Notes under the pieces: model-generated
Told to the model about the DNA's origin: nothing
The model's database searches: none
What the model saw: the letters and a program-made list of their open reading frames with translations, nothing else
DNA from: Lentzea jiangxiensis
GTDB taxonomy: Bacteria; Actinomycetota; Actinomycetes; Mycobacteriales; Pseudonocardiaceae
Direction: 5' to 3'
Length of the DNA stretch: 64,000 nucleotides
NCBI RefSeq assembly: GCF_900104175.1
Contig: NZ_FNIX01000008.1
Coordinates: 62,001-126,000, forward strand
Part shown: in pieces, positions 35,444 to 44,341 of the stretch
Layout of the letters: every line of letters begins with the position of its first letter
Position numbering within the stretch: position 1 is the first letter of the stretch
Position numbers and translations under genes: made by a program

Positions 35444-36382
35444 TCATGGAACACGCCGGAACCGTCCGGGGGACACGCCGAACGCTCTGCGAAAGGCGTT
35501 GGCGAAGGCGAACTCGGACCCGTAACCGACCTGACGCGCGACGAGGGCGAGGGGATCATCGGTCTCCCGCAACAGCTGGGCGGCCCTGCCCAGCCTCCAG
35601 TTCGTCAGGTAGACCAGCGGGGGCTGTCCGACCATGGAGGTGAACCTGCGGGTGAACGCGGTCCGGGAGAGGCCGACCGCCTCACCGAGCTCCTGCACTG
35701 TCCACTTGCGACTGAATTCCCGGTGCACGTGCTGGAGTGCCTCGGCGATCGCGGGATCGGCCAGGGCGGCCCACCAGCCGGCGGCGCCGGCCGCGCGTTC
35801 GGCCTCGTCCTGCAACCACGCGCGGAGCGCGTAGATCACCACCAGGTCGATGAGCGCGGGCACCGCCGCGTCAGCGCCGGGGAGCGCGTCCGCCACGTCG
35901 GCGGCCAGGAGGTCGACCGCAGCACGCAACGCCGGGTGCCGTCCTGCCCGCGCAGGTACGTGGACGACGTCCGGCAGCGCCCGCAGGAACGGGTGCAGCG
36001 GTCGAAGTACCAGCTCATAAGCACCGCACACCATGTCCGCGTGCGCCACCGCGGGGTCGATCGGCACTTCCGGCCGCAAGACGGCTCCCGAGGGGAGGCT
36101 TGTCTCGCGGGGCAGATCCGCCAGTGGCCGATCCGGTCGCTCGCTCAACCCGTGCCGGGTGCCGTGCGGGAGGAGCACCACGTCGCCCGGACTGAGCGCC
36201 AACGGTGTGCGGCCGGGCAGCAGGAGCCAGCACGCTCCGCGCAGCAGCACGTGGAAGCCGGCGCCGGTGAAGTCGTCGAAGCTCCGTCCCCAGGCGCCGC
36301 TGCCGGAAGTGCGGCAGAACGCCGGCCGCCCGGCCCGGATGCTGCCGATCACATCACTGAAGACGTCCACGCCGGAAAGCAT
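35444..36382 (-). CDS. AraC-family transcriptional regulator (cupin-6 type)
   Basis: 312 residues from ATG 36382. N-terminal cupin-like ligand domain (SGVDVFSDVIGSIRAGRPAF, with LSPGDVVLLPHGTRHGL), then a C-terminal double helix-turn-helix: WTVQELGEAVGLSRTAFTRRF and DPLALVARQVGYGSEFAFANAFRR, ending GVSPGRFRRV. It is divergent from the quinone-reductase-like gene across a 115-base gap, an arrangement in which the regulator usually controls its neighbour. Confidence 0.92.
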   Translation of the reverse strand: MLSGVDVFSDVIGSIRAGRPAFCRTSGSGAWGRSFDDFTGAGFHVLLRGACWLLLPGRTPLALSPGDVVLLPHGTRHGLSERPDRPLADLPRETSLPSGAVLRPEVPIDPAVAHADMVCGAYELVLRPLHPFLRALPDVVHVPARAGRHPALRAAVDLLAADVADALPGADAAVPALIDLVVIYALRAWLQDEAERAAGAAGWWAALADPAIAEALQHVHREFSRKWTVQELGEAVGLSRTAFTRRFTSMVGQPPLVYLTNWRLGRAAQLLRETDDPLALVARQVGYGSEFAFANAFRRAFGVSPGRFRRVP

Positions 36383-36497
36383 AGGCACGATCGCGCATGA
36401 ATTCGGCGCGTACACGCATGGTGTGTGCCAGCTGAAGCCTCATACGGTGAAGTCGCGATCCATTCGGACCCAGCCTTACCGAGGAGAAACACCGATC

Positions 36498-37451
36498 ATG
36501 AAGGCCGTTGTCCTGAAAGCGTTCGGAGGCGCTGAGAACCTCGTCCTCACCGATCTCCCCGATCCCCGGCCGCGACCGGGAGAGGTGCTGGTCGAAGTCC
36601 AGGCGGCCGGGGTGGGACACGTCGACGTCATGTCGCGTCGAGGTGAGTTCGGCGGTTCCCCCTCCCCGGGCCTCGTGCCGGGCATCGAGGTGGCCGGTGT
36701 CGTCGTCGGGACCGGTGAGGACGTCGACGACGCGTGGGTCGGCCGGCGCGTCCACGCGATGCTGGACAGGACCGGTGGTGGCTACGCCGAACTGGTCGCG
36801 GCAGACGTCGAGGCTGTCGTCGCTCTTCCCGACCAGGTCGGTGCAGCGGAAGCGGTCGCGCTCGGGTTCAACGCGCTGACCGCTTGGACGTCGCTCGAAC
36901 GTGCCGGGGTGCGCGCGGCGGACAAGGCTCTGGTTCGTGGTGCCGGTGGCGGAGTCGGGCTCATGGCGGTCCTGCTGGGCATCCACCTCGGCGCCACCGT
37001 GACGGCGGTGACCAGCTCCGCTTCTCGCGGTGAACGGCTGGCAGCGCTGGGGGTGCCGACTGTCGTGAACCGTCTTGCCGTCGCTCAGGCGTATGAGGAA
37101 CACGACATCATCATCGACCCGGTCGGCGGCCCGGAGTTCGACCGCTTCCTGGAGAAGCTGGCTCCCAACGGCCGGTACGTGCTGTGCGGAGGAGCGGCGG
37201 GTTTCCCCACGCCGGACTTCGGCTCGACCCTGCTCGGCCGGTTCACGGCATCCCCGACCCTGCTCATGCTCAGCCTCTCCTCGATCAGCCGTGCAGAGCT
37301 CCGCGCACGCATGGAAAAGCTCCTGGAACTCGTCGCCGGCAAAACCATCGCCAGTCCGGTCGACGGAACGTTCCCTCTCGCGGCCGCGGCGCACGCGCAT
37401 GACAGGCTCGAGTCCGGTGCCGCCTTCGGCAAGATCGTGCTCGTTCCCTGA
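36498..37451 (+). CDS. NADPH:quinone reductase / MDR-family oxidoreductase
   Basis: 317 residues, ATG with GAGGAG 12 bases upstream. Medium-chain dehydrogenase fold: N-terminal GroES-like part (KAFGGAENLVLTDLPDPRPR), then a nucleotide-binding domain with LVRGAGGGVGLMAVLLGIHLG and DPVGGPEFDRFLEKL. It lacks the structural-zinc cysteines, so it is a quinone-oxidoreductase type. It is probably controlled by the divergent AraC gene. Confidence 0.87.
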   Translation: MKAVVLKAFGGAENLVLTDLPDPRPRPGEVLVEVQAAGVGHVDVMSRRGEFGGSPSPGLVPGIEVAGVVVGTGEDVDDAWVGRRVHAMLDRTGGGYAELVAADVEAVVALPDQVGAAEAVALGFNALTAWTSLERAGVRAADKALVRGAGGGVGLMAVLLGIHLGATVTAVTSSASRGERLAALGVPTVVNRLAVAQAYEEHDIIIDPVGGPEFDRFLEKLAPNGRYVLCGGAAGFPTPDFGSTLLGRFTASPTLLMLSLSSISRAELRARMEKLLELVAGKTIASPVDGTFPLAAAAHAHDRLESGAAFGKIVLVP

Positions 37452-37460
37452 ACCGCGGCA

Positions 37461-37479
37461 CACCGCCCGCGAGGCGGTG
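37461..37479 (+). terminator. Weak hairpin after the quinone reductase gene
   Basis: A 7-bp stem (CACCGCC at 37461 and GGCGGTG at 37473) with a 5-base loop lies 10 bases after the stop codon. Confidence 0.35.
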
Positions 37480-37493
37480 GGGAGGCGGGCAAG

Positions 37494-37841
37494 GTGCAGG
37501 CTGTCGACTTGGCACACCTCGAGGTGACGACCGAACGGTTCGTACTGCGGCCGTGGCGGGAGAACGACCTCGGTGTGCTGGCGGAGGCCGCGGGCCGAGG
37601 AGTGGCCCGCGAGGCCCTGACCGGGCTGCGCGGCTGGCAGGTGCTCGGTGGGCGGAGGTGCGACGTGGAGATGTTCGCCCGCGTCCGCCCACTCGCGTCC
37701 GGGCCGGGTGACGACTGGCAGGGCGGATCGGACCATCGCCGGCTCGAGCCGGTGAGCACGGGGATCCGCGTCGACACCGGTTCGCGCTCCGGCGAAGTCC
37801 CACCGGCCGGTGTGGTGGCTGTCCAGTGCACCGGCCGGTAG
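37494..37841 (+). pseudogene. N-terminal remnant of a GNAT acetyltransferase
   Basis: The frame from GTG 37494 opens with LEVTTERFVLRPWRENDLG, the standard start of RimJ/RimL-like GNAT N-acetyltransferases. After about residue 30 the family resemblance stops and no acetyl-CoA (R/Q-x-x-G-x-G/A) motif follows in its 115 codons. It is probably a truncated gene. It runs convergently into the next beta-lactamase-fold gene. Confidence 0.55.
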
Positions 37842-37862
37842 GATGTTCACGTGGGACGACTT

Positions 37863-39092
37863 CTACTTCTTGGCGCACAGCGCCTTGTCGAAGAAGTCGA
37901 GGACCTCGGCACGGCCGGCTTCGTCGTTGGTCACGGCGACGGTGACCGCCCTGCCGTCCGGGGTGATCGCGGCGCGGGTCTGGTAGCCGTCGGTGTCGCC
38001 GCCATGGCCGTACGCCGTGACTCCACAGCTCAGCTTCATCTCGATGGTGCCCAGGCCGTAGCGCCATCCCGCGGGGAAGCCGGGTGCCTCGATCGCCTGG
38101 CGCATCTCCGCCAGCTGACGGGGCTGGAGCAGCCGGCCGTCCTGCAGGGCGACCAGGAACTTGTTGAGGTCGCTCGGGGTGGCGATCATCTGGCCCGCGG
38201 CACCGGCGATGGACGGGTCGAACCGGGTGATGTCGACCATCTCACCGGGGATCACCTCGCCCTTGTCGTTCCTGGCCGGCAGGTAGCCCCGCGCGTGCGG
38301 CGAGCGGACGTCGCGGTCGCCCGGCCCCGGGTAGTACGTCTCCTCCAGCCCGGCGCGGTTGATGATCCGGTCCGTGACCACCTCGGCGAACGGACGTCCC
38401 GCGACCTTCTGCGCCACCAGGCCGAGCAGGACGTACCCGGCGTTGCTGTACTCCCACACCCGGTCCTGACCGGGGGCGAACGTGGGGGCCTGGGTCAACG
38501 CGGCGTCCAGCAGCTCCCTGGCCTCGAAGTACCTGTCCCTGATCGGCAGGATTCCCTGGGGCATGAGGGGCATTTCGCGGGTCATGCCGCTGGTGTGGTT
38601 CAGCAGCTGCCTGATCGTGATGTTCCGGCCGTCGATGCCCGCACCGGCACCGGTACCCCGCACCACACCGGGCAGGTGCTTCTCCACCGTGTCGTCCAGG
38701 GAGAGCTTGCCGTCGCCGGCCAGCTGCAGGACCGCCACCGCGGTGAACATCTTGGTGCTGCTGGCGATCCGGACGTAGCCGTCCGTCGGCACCTTCGACC
38801 TGGTCCGGATGTCCCCCACCCCGGCGGTGTAGTTCGTCACCCGCCCGTCCGGGCTGCGCACCGACATCAGCGCGCCCGGCAGCGATCCGTCCTTCACCAG
38901 GGCTTCCAGGCCGGCCTGCAGCGCCTTGTCGTGATGCGGCCTCGACCTCTCCGCCGACTCCCCCGCCGAAGCGACCGTGGTCGCCGCGAGACCGGCAACC
39001 GCTACCGCCGCCAAGGCCGCGGCGACCACACCACGGCGCCGACGCGCTGTGCCCGTGGTGCTTCCGGCCGGACGATTCAGACCTCTCGACAA
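37863..39092 (-). CDS. Secreted serine hydrolase, beta-lactamase/D-Ala-D-Ala carboxypeptidase family
   Basis: 409 residues from TTG 39092 (GGAGAG upstream). Arg-rich residues 17-20 and a hydrophobic stretch 21-40 form a signal peptide. Catalytic motifs: S-x-x-K in YVRIASSTKMFTAV (Ser111, Lys114), Y-x-N in VWEYSNAGYVLLG, and H-G-G in AYGHGGDTDGYQ. This is the family of penicillin-binding-protein-like esterases and carboxypeptidases. It is a paralogue of the next gene, with which it shares LQLAGDGKLSLDD-type segments. Expected location is the outside of the cell. Confidence 0.9.
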   Translation of the reverse strand: MSRGLNRPAGSTTGTARRRRGVVAAALAAVAVAGLAATTVASAGESAERSRPHHDKALQAGLEALVKDGSLPGALMSVRSPDGRVTNYTAGVGDIRTRSKVPTDGYVRIASSTKMFTAVAVLQLAGDGKLSLDDTVEKHLPGVVRGTGAGAGIDGRNITIRQLLNHTSGMTREMPLMPQGILPIRDRYFEARELLDAALTQAPTFAPGQDRVWEYSNAGYVLLGLVAQKVAGRPFAEVVTDRIINRAGLEETYYPGPGDRDVRSPHARGYLPARNDKGEVIPGEMVDITRFDPSIAGAAGQMIATPSDLNKFLVALQDGRLLQPRQLAEMRQAIEAPGFPAGWRYGLGTIEMKLSCGVTAYGHGGDTDGYQTRAAITPDGRAVTVAVTNDEAGRAEVLDFFDKALCAKK

Positions 39093-39211
39093 AACACACT
39101 CTCCAAAGTGGACTTTTGCACTGACACGCACAGTTTCGCCGCCGCCGGGGTGCCCGCGCGATCCCTTCTGCTGCAAGACTTCCGGTACAGCCAGCACTAC
39201 CTCGGCGGTCA

Positions 39212-40336
39212 CTACGAGCACAGCGCGGCGTCGAAGAGCGCGTCGCGGTCCTCGCCGACGGACTCGTCCTTGACCGACCCGTTGAGCGAGGTGACCGTGA
39301 AGGTCACCGCGCGGCCGTCGTCGGTGGCCGCGCTGACGGTCGAGTAGCCCGGGATGTCGCCGCCGTGACCCCATGCGACTCCTCCGCAGCTCAGCGGCAG
39401 GCTGAACACACCGAGTCCGTAGCCGGTCCGCGATCCCGGACGCGTCGGGATGGTGGTGCGCATCTGGGCCAGATGCGCCGGATCGAGCAGTTTTCCGCCC
39501 AGCAGCGCACTCAGGAAGGTGTTGAGGTCGTGGGGCGTGGAGATCAGCTGGCCGGCCGCCCAGCCCCAGCTCGGGTCCATTCGCGTGAAGTCGACCAGCT
39601 CGCCGGTCGCGTGGTTGCGCTGGTAGCCCTTGGGGTGCCGGCCGCGGATGTCCTGTTCGCCGACCTCGGGCGCATACGTGTCGCGCAGACCGATCCGCTC
39701 GATGACCCCGGAGGTCACGAGTTCGTTGAACGGGCGTCCGGTGACCCGTTGGGCAATCAGTCCCGCCAGGACGTAGTTCGTGTTGCTGTAGGACCACCCG
39801 CCGCCGGCGGGCCCGCCGTCCTTCTGGCCGTTCGCCAGGTCGAGCAGTTCTCGGGGTTCGAGGTAGACGTGCCGGTACGGGAAGAAGTCGCGCGAGGGCT
39901 CGAACATCGGGCGGGTGTAGTCGGGCAGGCCGCTGTCGTGCCGGAGCAGCTGGCGGACCGTGATCCTGGTGGCGTCCACGCCCTTGGCCCGCACCAGACC
40001 CGGCAGGTACTTCTCGATCGACGCGTCGAGGTCGACCTTGCCCTCTCCGGCGAGCTGCAGCACGACCACGGAGGCGAACATCTTGCTCGCGCTGCCGATC
40101 CGGATCCTGCCGTTCGCCGGCACCTCGTCGCCGGTGCGCGAGTCACCGACCCCGGCCGTGTAGTGGCGGGTCCGGCCACTCCGGTCCCGGACAGCACCCA
40201 GCGCTCCGGGGTGCCGGTCGACACCTACGAGCTTGTCCATGCCCTGCTGGAACGCATCGCGGCGCGGCTCCGCGGGGGAAGCCGGGACAGCGCCGACGAA
40301 CACGAGAGTGAGAGCTGCGCCGCATCGAGCGGTCAC
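39212..40336 (-). CDS. Secreted serine hydrolase, beta-lactamase/D-Ala-D-Ala carboxypeptidase family (paralogue)
   Basis: 374 residues from GTG 40336, whose product begins VTARCGAALTLVFVGAVPAS, a plausible but short signal peptide. Catalytic motifs: S-x-x-K in IRIGSASKMFASV (Ser82, Lys85), Y-x-N in WSYSNTNYVLAG, H-G-G in AWGHGGDIPGYS. Tandem paralogue of the previous gene. Its first codons lie antiparallel to the truncated histidine kinase, and no ribosome binding site is evident, so its 5' end is probably a recombination junction and may use another start upstream. Confidence 0.85.
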   Translation of the reverse strand: MTARCGAALTLVFVGAVPASPAEPRRDAFQQGMDKLVGVDRHPGALGAVRDRSGRTRHYTAGVGDSRTGDEVPANGRIRIGSASKMFASVVVLQLAGEGKVDLDASIEKYLPGLVRAKGVDATRITVRQLLRHDSGLPDYTRPMFEPSRDFFPYRHVYLEPRELLDLANGQKDGGPAGGGWSYSNTNYVLAGLIAQRVTGRPFNELVTSGVIERIGLRDTYAPEVGEQDIRGRHPKGYQRNHATGELVDFTRMDPSWGWAAGQLISTPHDLNTFLSALLGGKLLDPAHLAQMRTTIPTRPGSRTGYGLGVFSLPLSCGGVAWGHGGDIPGYSTVSAATDDGRAVTFTVTSLNGSVKDESVGEDRDALFDAALCS

Positions 40337-40887
40337 TGCACGACGGCACGCAGAACCGGCTGGTAGCGGTGAACGTGCTGCTTGGTGCCGTGCGGCGGGC
40401 CGTGGACCGGAATCCCGCCGCGGCCCACGCCGCACTGGACCGAGCGCAGGACGCCGCCGAACAGGCGCTCTCCGAGCTGCGTGCCGTGGCACGCGGCATC
40501 CTGCCCCCGGTGCTGGCCGACCGCGGGCTCGCCGGCGCGCTGGCCGGCCTCGCGAGCAGCTGCGGAGTGCCGTGCGAGATGACGGTGGACGTCCCCGGCC
40601 GGTGCGCCGCCTCCGTCGAGGCCACCGCGTACTTCGTGGTGGCCGAGGGCCTGTCCAACGTGACCAAGCACAGCGGCGCCGCGAGCGCCGTGGTGGAGGT
40701 GTCCAGGAAGGACGACAGGCTGCTGCTGCGGATCGCCGACGACGGCCGGGGTGGCGCGGACGAGCGCCGCGGGTCGGGGCTGACCGGCATCCGCCGGCGG
40801 ATCGAGGCGTACGACGGGCGATTCACCCTGGACAGCCCGGCCGGTGGGCCGACGACGATGCGAGTGGGGCTGCCGTGCGGATCGTGA
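40312..40887 (+). pseudogene. N-terminally truncated histidine kinase (HisKA_3/HATPase)
   Basis: The frame preserves the dimerisation/phosphoacceptor motif ELRRIERSLHDGTQNRLVAV (His near 40342) and a complete HATPase_c domain (FVVAEGLSNVTKHSGAASAV, ADDGRGGADERRGSGLTGI). A TGA lies directly before it, so no sensor or membrane region remains, and the first usable start (GTG 40369) removes the phosphoacceptor histidine as well. The ORF is about 170-190 residues instead of 350-450. The missing part is where the beta-lactamase-fold gene begins, which suggests a rearrangement. It overlaps the response regulator gene by 13 bases. Confidence 0.75.
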
Positions 40888-41531
40888 TCGCCGAGGACGA
40901 CCCGCTGCTGCGCGAGGGTCTGGCGTTGCTGCTGCGCGCCGAGTCGCTCGACGTGGTGGCCACCGCGGACACCCCGGGATCGTTCCTGGCAGCGGTGGCC
41001 GAGCACGAGCCGGACGTCGCCATCGTCGACGTCCGGATGCCACCCACCCACACCGACGAGGGAATTCTGGCCGCCGTCGAGGCACGCCGCCGGCGGCCAG
41101 GACTCGCGGTGCTCGTGCTGTCGGCCTACGTGGAACAGACCTTCGCCACCGAACTGCTCTCCGGCGGCGCCAACCGGCTCGGCTACCTGTTGAAGGAGCG
41201 GGTGGGGCGGGTCGACGAGTTCCTGGGCGCCCTTCACCGCGTGGCGAGCGGTGGCACCGCCGTGGACCCCGACGTGGTCGGCCAGTTGCTGGCCCGCAAC
41301 CCGCACACCAATGCGCTCAGCCGGCTGAGCCCCCGGGAGCGGGACGTGCTCGCGCTCATGGCCGAAGGCCTCGGCAACACCGCCATCGCCGAACGGCTCA
41401 CCGTCACCGAAGGCGGAGTGCACAAGCACATCCGCAGCATCTTCGCCAAACTCGACCTCGCACCCGACAACCGCACCGACCGGCGCGTCACCGCGGTCCT
41501 GCGCTACCTCGAGGGCACCGGATCGCGGTAG
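40875..41531 (+). CDS. NarL/FixJ (LuxR-type) response regulator
   Basis: 218 residues, GTG start. Receiver domain with MRIVIAEDDPLLREG (acidic pocket), phospho-acceptor Asp in VAIVDVRMPP, and the conserved Lys near GYLLKERV. C-terminal LuxR helix-turn-helix: LSPRERDVLALMAEGLGNTA followed by VTEGGVHKHIRSIF. Its partner kinase upstream is broken, so phosphorylation would need another kinase or the regulator is now orphan. Confidence 0.92.
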   Translation: MRIVIAEDDPLLREGLALLLRAESLDVVATADTPGSFLAAVAEHEPDVAIVDVRMPPTHTDEGILAAVEARRRRPGLAVLVLSAYVEQTFATELLSGGANRLGYLLKERVGRVDEFLGALHRVASGGTAVDPDVVGQLLARNPHTNALSRLSPRERDVLALMAEGLGNTAIAERLTVTEGGVHKHIRSIFAKLDLAPDNRTDRRVTAVLRYLEGTGSR

Positions 41532-41934
41532 GGCGACCGCGTGCGAAGGGCCGGATGGTCACAACGCGGTACCTGTGGGTGTGACCGGCTCGGCAGTCCA
41601 CATGTGCCGTCGCGACCTGGGCGGGCGTTCACGACTTCCCGACCGGATGTGGAATGCGCCGTCGTGCGGCGGAGAGCACCACCGGCCTCGAGGTGCGGCC
41701 TGCTGTACCTGCCACTCGGAAGCCTGCGGTATCGGCGACGCCGGCGAACGCGACCAACTCCTTCGTCATGAACCCGCTCACCCGCAGCCTTGCCGACGAG
41801 ACGGGAAGAGGCGCGCGGAGCAACAACTCCAGGTTGTGGTCCTGTGCCGTGACGGTCCACTGCCGGACGCCGCGAAGCTTCTCGTCGACTCCTGCCTCAC
41901 CGAGACGTCGCGGGACCCATCGGCCGCCGGGCGG
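41532..41934. other. 403-base intergenic region
   Basis: Frames of 65-160 codons exist on both strands, but none shows a domain or a credible start. Nothing recognised. It lies between converging genes (response regulator and TetR). Confidence 0.4.
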
Positions 41935-42546
41935 TCACAGCTTCTTGAGCCGCCGCCGGTTGACTGCCAGCACCTCGTCCGACAGGTCGGGGGCGGCGTC
42001 GGCGACCGCCCGGGAGAGGACCAGCGCGCCGACCATCTGGCTGAACATCGCCACCGCGCGCTCGCGGGCCTCGGCGGGACCGAGTTCGGTGCCGGACTGG
42101 CGTGCGCGGTCGAGCAGCATGTCCGTGATGGCGGCGAAGTAGCCGTCGAGTCCGCGCCGGTACTCGGTCTGGGCGGCGGCGCCGTGACGGCTGGCGTCGG
42201 TGACGAAGGCAGCCGAGGCGCACCCGATCTCGGGACGGTCGCGGTGCTCGGCGTTGACGTACTCGTCGACCATGTCGTGCAGGGCCGCGCGCGCCGAGCG
42301 GGGATGCGCTTCGCGGATGGCGCCGAGCGCCGTGAGCGAGTCGGTGAAGCCCTGGTGGAGGACTTCGAGAGCGAGGTCGTCCTTCGAGGCGAAGTGGTTG
42401 TAGAAACCGCCGTGCGTCATGCCGGCCGACTTCATCAGCTCCTCGATGCCGATGCCGTCGATGCCGCGCAGCCGGAATCCCGCGCCGGCCGCGTTGACGA
42501 TCTTCTCGCGATTGAGCCGCTTCTGCTCCTGCGTGATGCGGGGCAC
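41935..42546 (-). CDS. TetR-family transcriptional regulator
   Basis: 203 residues from GTG 42546 (AGGAAG nine bases upstream; a further GTG is at 42555). The DNA-binding domain is REKIVNAAGAGFRLRGIDGI, then IEELMKSAGMTHGGFYNHFASKDDLA. The rest is a typical ligand-binding domain. It is divergent from the redox operon at 42693; a perfect palindrome at 42645-42661 lies between them and is the likely operator. Confidence 0.92.
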   Translation of the reverse strand: MPRITQEQKRLNREKIVNAAGAGFRLRGIDGIGIEELMKSAGMTHGGFYNHFASKDDLALEVLHQGFTDSLTALGAIREAHPRSARAALHDMVDEYVNAEHRDRPEIGCASAAFVTDASRHGAAAQTEYRRGLDGYFAAITDMLLDRARQSGTELGPAEARERAVAMFSQMVGALVLSRAVADAAPDLSDEVLAVNRRRLKKL

Positions 42547-42620
42547 GCCGACCACCTTCCTGGCGAGATCACTTCCGATGATAGCCATCATCAAACCGGG
42601 CGTCCACGGAAGAGTCCGGC

Positions 42621-42661
42621 TTGACAGTCAATGATGACGCCTACCATCATAATTTATGATG
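42621..42661 (+). promoter_or_regulatory. Promoter with overlapping TetR-type operator
   Basis: TTGACA at 42621-42626 and TACCAT at 42643-42648 are spaced by 16 bases. The perfect 17-bp palindrome CATCATAATTTATGATG (42645-42661) covers the -10 box and the start point, where repressor binding would block transcription of the 42693 operon. Further ATGATG/CATCAT half-sites lie at about 42576-42594 and 42631-42636. Confidence 0.7.
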
Positions 42662-42692
42662 ACGGACGTCATCGAAGACTGGAGGGACGGTC

Positions 42693-43289
42693 ATGCACTT
42701 CGGAACCATCGGCGCCGGGACGGTCGCGCAGGCGATCGCCGGTCACCTCGTGGCGGCCGGCCACGAGGTGACGCTCAGCAACAGCCGCGGCCCGGACACC
42801 CTGCTCGACGTCGTGACCTGGCTGGGGCCGCTCGCGAGCGCGGGAACAACCGCCGAAGCGGCCGCCACCGACATGGTCTTCCTCGCCGTGAGGTGGCCGC
42901 AGGTCGGTGACGCGCTGGCCGGACTGCCCGAGTGGGACGGCCGCATCCTGGTCGACACCACCAACAACCTGGAGCCGGCGCAGCCGGTCGTCACCGGCCT
43001 CGGGGTGGAGACGGCGAGCGAGTTCGTGGCCGGTCGTGCGCCGGGCGCGCGCGTGGTCAAGGCCTTCAACACCCTCCACGCCCGGTACATCGCCGCAGAC
43101 CCCCGGCATGCGCAAGGGCGGCAGCTGCTGTTCTACGCCGGTGACGACGAGGCCGCCAAGGCGGATTTCCACGCCGTCGCCGACACCATCGGATTCGCGC
43201 CGGTCGACGCCGGGACGCTGCGCGACGGCGGCCGCCTGATGCAGATCGGCGGCCCGCTCTCGGCGTTGCACGCCCTGAGGCAGGACTGA
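42693..43289 (+). CDS. NADPH-dependent F420 reductase-like NAD(P)-binding protein
   Basis: 198 residues. An N-terminal Rossmann dinucleotide motif FGTIGAGTVAQAIAGHLV, then HEVTLSNSRGPDT where the Asn-Ser-Arg favours NADP, followed by VFLAVRWPQVGDAL, VKAFNTLHARYI and a C-terminal LMQIGGPLSALHAL. These are features of the F420H2:NADP oxidoreductase (Fno/NPD) family. The enzyme would exchange hydride between NADP and coenzyme F420, or a related small substrate. First gene of the TetR-controlled operon. Confidence 0.85.
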   Translation: MHFGTIGAGTVAQAIAGHLVAAGHEVTLSNSRGPDTLLDVVTWLGPLASAGTTAEAAATDMVFLAVRWPQVGDALAGLPEWDGRILVDTTNNLEPAQPVVTGLGVETASEFVAGRAPGARVVKAFNTLHARYIAADPRHAQGRQLLFYAGDDEAAKADFHAVADTIGFAPVDAGTLRDGGRLMQIGGPLSALHALRQD

Positions 43290-43293
43290 AGCC

Positions 43294-44295
43294 GTGAAAG
43301 CGCTCACCTACGAGAAAGCGCACGAGCTCGACGCGTTCGCCATCACCCTGACCGAGGTCGCCGAACCTCGGCTACGCGACGGTGACCTGCTGGTCGAAGT
43401 CCGTGCGATCGGCATCAACCCGGGCGAGACCGCGATCCGGCGAACGCGCAGCGCCGAACCCGGCGGACGGCTCGTGCTCGGCTGGGAGTTCGCCGGGGTC
43501 GTCGCCGCGGCCGGGCCCGCCGCCACCGGGTTCGCGGCCGGGGACCGGGTGATGGGCACCGGCGACTTCACCCGCGACGGCAGCTGGGCCGAGCGCGTCG
43601 CGGTCGACCACCGGGTGGTGGCCAAGATCCCGGACCGGCTCGCGTTCACCGACGCCGCCTCGCTGCCCATCGGTGTCCTCACGGCCTGGGAATCACTGTT
43701 CCGCGACCAGGACGTCCTGCCGCCCGGTGTCGGCCGCGTGCTCGTCCTCGGCGGAGCGGGCGGCGTCGGGTCGATGGCCACGCAACTGCTCAAGGCCAGG
43801 ACACCGGCCTTCGTGATCAGCACGGCCTCGCGGCCCGAGTCGCGGAAGTGGGCGACGGCGATGGGCGCCGACCTGGTCGTCGACCACCGCGGCGACCTGG
43901 CCGGACAGCTGCGCGCGGCGGGGGTCGATCACGTCGACCTGGTGTTCTCGACCTCGGGCACCAGCAGCCACCTGGCGGCGATCGTCGAGGTGCTGCGCCC
44001 CTTCGGCCACCTGGCCCCCATCGACCTCGCCGGTCCCCTCGACCTGGGCGCGCTCACGGACAAGTCGTTGTCCCTGCACAGCGAAATGGTGTTCAGCAAG
44101 ATCGTGGCCGGCGGCGACGTCGCCAGCCAGGGCCGGATCCTCGCCAGGGCGGCGGACGACGTCGCGGCGGGCCGGCTGCGCCCGATCGTCACCACCACGC
44201 TGGACGGCCTGACCGCCGAGACCATGAAGACGGCGCACACCCTCGCCGAGAGCGGCCGGACCATCGGGAAGACCGTGATCCGGGTGACCGGCTGA
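43294..44295 (+). CDS. MDR-family NADP-dependent oxidoreductase (quinone reductase type)
   Basis: 333 residues, GTG start four bases after the previous stop. GroES-like N-terminal half with EVRAIGINPGETAIRR and LVLGWEFAGVVAAAGPAATG, then the nucleotide-binding loop VLVLGGAGGVGSMATQLLKA. No zinc-binding cysteines, so it belongs to the zinc-free zeta-crystallin/quinone reductase group. It is co-transcribed with the F420-reductase-like gene and the DDN-like gene. Confidence 0.88.
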   Translation: MKALTYEKAHELDAFAITLTEVAEPRLRDGDLLVEVRAIGINPGETAIRRTRSAEPGGRLVLGWEFAGVVAAAGPAATGFAAGDRVMGTGDFTRDGSWAERVAVDHRVVAKIPDRLAFTDAASLPIGVLTAWESLFRDQDVLPPGVGRVLVLGGAGGVGSMATQLLKARTPAFVISTASRPESRKWATAMGADLVVDHRGDLAGQLRAAGVDHVDLVFSTSGTSSHLAAIVEVLRPFGHLAPIDLAGPLDLGALTDKSLSLHSEMVFSKIVAGGDVASQGRILARAADDVAAGRLRPIVTTTLDGLTAETMKTAHTLAESGRTIGKTVIRVTG

Positions 44296-44341
44296 GACCG
44301 GCGACGCTTGACAACGCCTCAACGAAAGGAAGTTCTCCGCG

